47,543 nucleotides of DNA from DATHWB01 sp040902855 (lineage in GTDB: Bacteria > Actinomycetota > Acidimicrobiia > Spongiisociales > ZC4RG35), in NCBI GenBank assembly GCA_040902855.1, contig JBBDWN010000019.1, positions 1 to 47,543 on the forward strand, given 5' to 3'. The position numbers and the translations under genes are program-made. Below the pieces are notes generated by a model. The model searched no databases. It saw only the letters and a program-made list of their open reading frames with translations, and was not told the DNA's origin. This document shows positions 47,498-47,543 of this stretch, piece by piece. Numbering within the stretch: the first letter of the stretch is position 1; every line of letters starts with the position of its first letter.

Positions 47498-47543
47498 CGG
47501 CGGCTGCTTTGAGCCGTCGAGGGGGGCGTGAGCGTCAGCGAAC

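Overview
The window is high-GC DNA without rRNA, tRNA, CRISPR or insertion sequences, densely packed with 42 protein genes, many joined by ATGA, GTGA or TGATG start/stop overlaps. The lipoproteins with Thr-rich spacers after the lipobox, the drug-type ABC exporter, the full-length GcvP and a large number of leaderless-looking starts (TANNNT 6-10 nt before ATG/GTG) suggest an actinobacterial lineage, perhaps Acidimicrobiia or a neighbour. Genes for ectoine use and for mannosylglycerate synthesis suggest a saline, marine or osmotically variable habitat. The taxonomy is inference.

Left part (1-9948). A minus-strand block holds a UMF1-type MFS transporter cut by the window edge, a medium-chain dehydrogenase lacking the catalytic-zinc ligands, a class I aminotransferase, a small Lys/Ala/Glu-rich helical repeat protein, a thermonuclease/lamin-tail lipoprotein, a CoA-disulfide reductase-like flavoprotein, a LapA-type membrane protein and a second UMF1 transporter. 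Divergent from these are a secreted PQQ-glucose-dehydrogenase-like lipoprotein and a DMT transporter.

Ectoine island (9951-20845). Two divergent operons share a regulatory region. On the minus strand are a GntR regulator, a Cys/Met-type PLP enzyme, eutC, eutB and a YdcZ-type transporter. On the plus strand are ehuB, ehuC, ehuD, ehuA, ectoine hydrolase (doeA/eutD) and an M20 deacylase. Together they would import ectoine and hydroxyectoine, open the ring, deacetylate the product and process the hydroxylated branch. The set differs from the known loci: no eutA, no AstE-type eutE/doeB (the M20 enzyme sits in its place), a FadR-like regulator in place of MocR-type EnuR, and an extra Cys/Met PLP enzyme. 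The binding protein is two fused domains encoded by a perfect repeat of about 683 bp.

Middle (20832-33618). An MFS transporter and an SMP-30-like beta-propeller precede a HerA-like ATPase, a 1002-residue transporter-HEAT-cNMP-binding fusion, mannosyl-3-phosphoglycerate synthase, and an sbcD-sbcC-nurA operon. HerA, NurA, Mre11/SbcD and Rad50/SbcC form an archaeal-type DNA end-resection set.

Right part (33622-47543). This holds a DMT transporter coupled to a PNPOx-family flavoprotein, divergent from a MocR regulator; a MaoC-like hydratase; gpsA; ychF; a glycine riboswitch controlling gcvP; a disordered protein with a C-terminal Cys/His motif coupled to a gamma carbonic anhydrase; an ABC exporter pair; a DUF2269-like membrane protein; and manC, which can supply GDP-mannose for the mannosylglycerate enzyme. 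The only gene-free stretch above 300 bp is 39178-39592 (terminator, palindrome, promoter, riboswitch).
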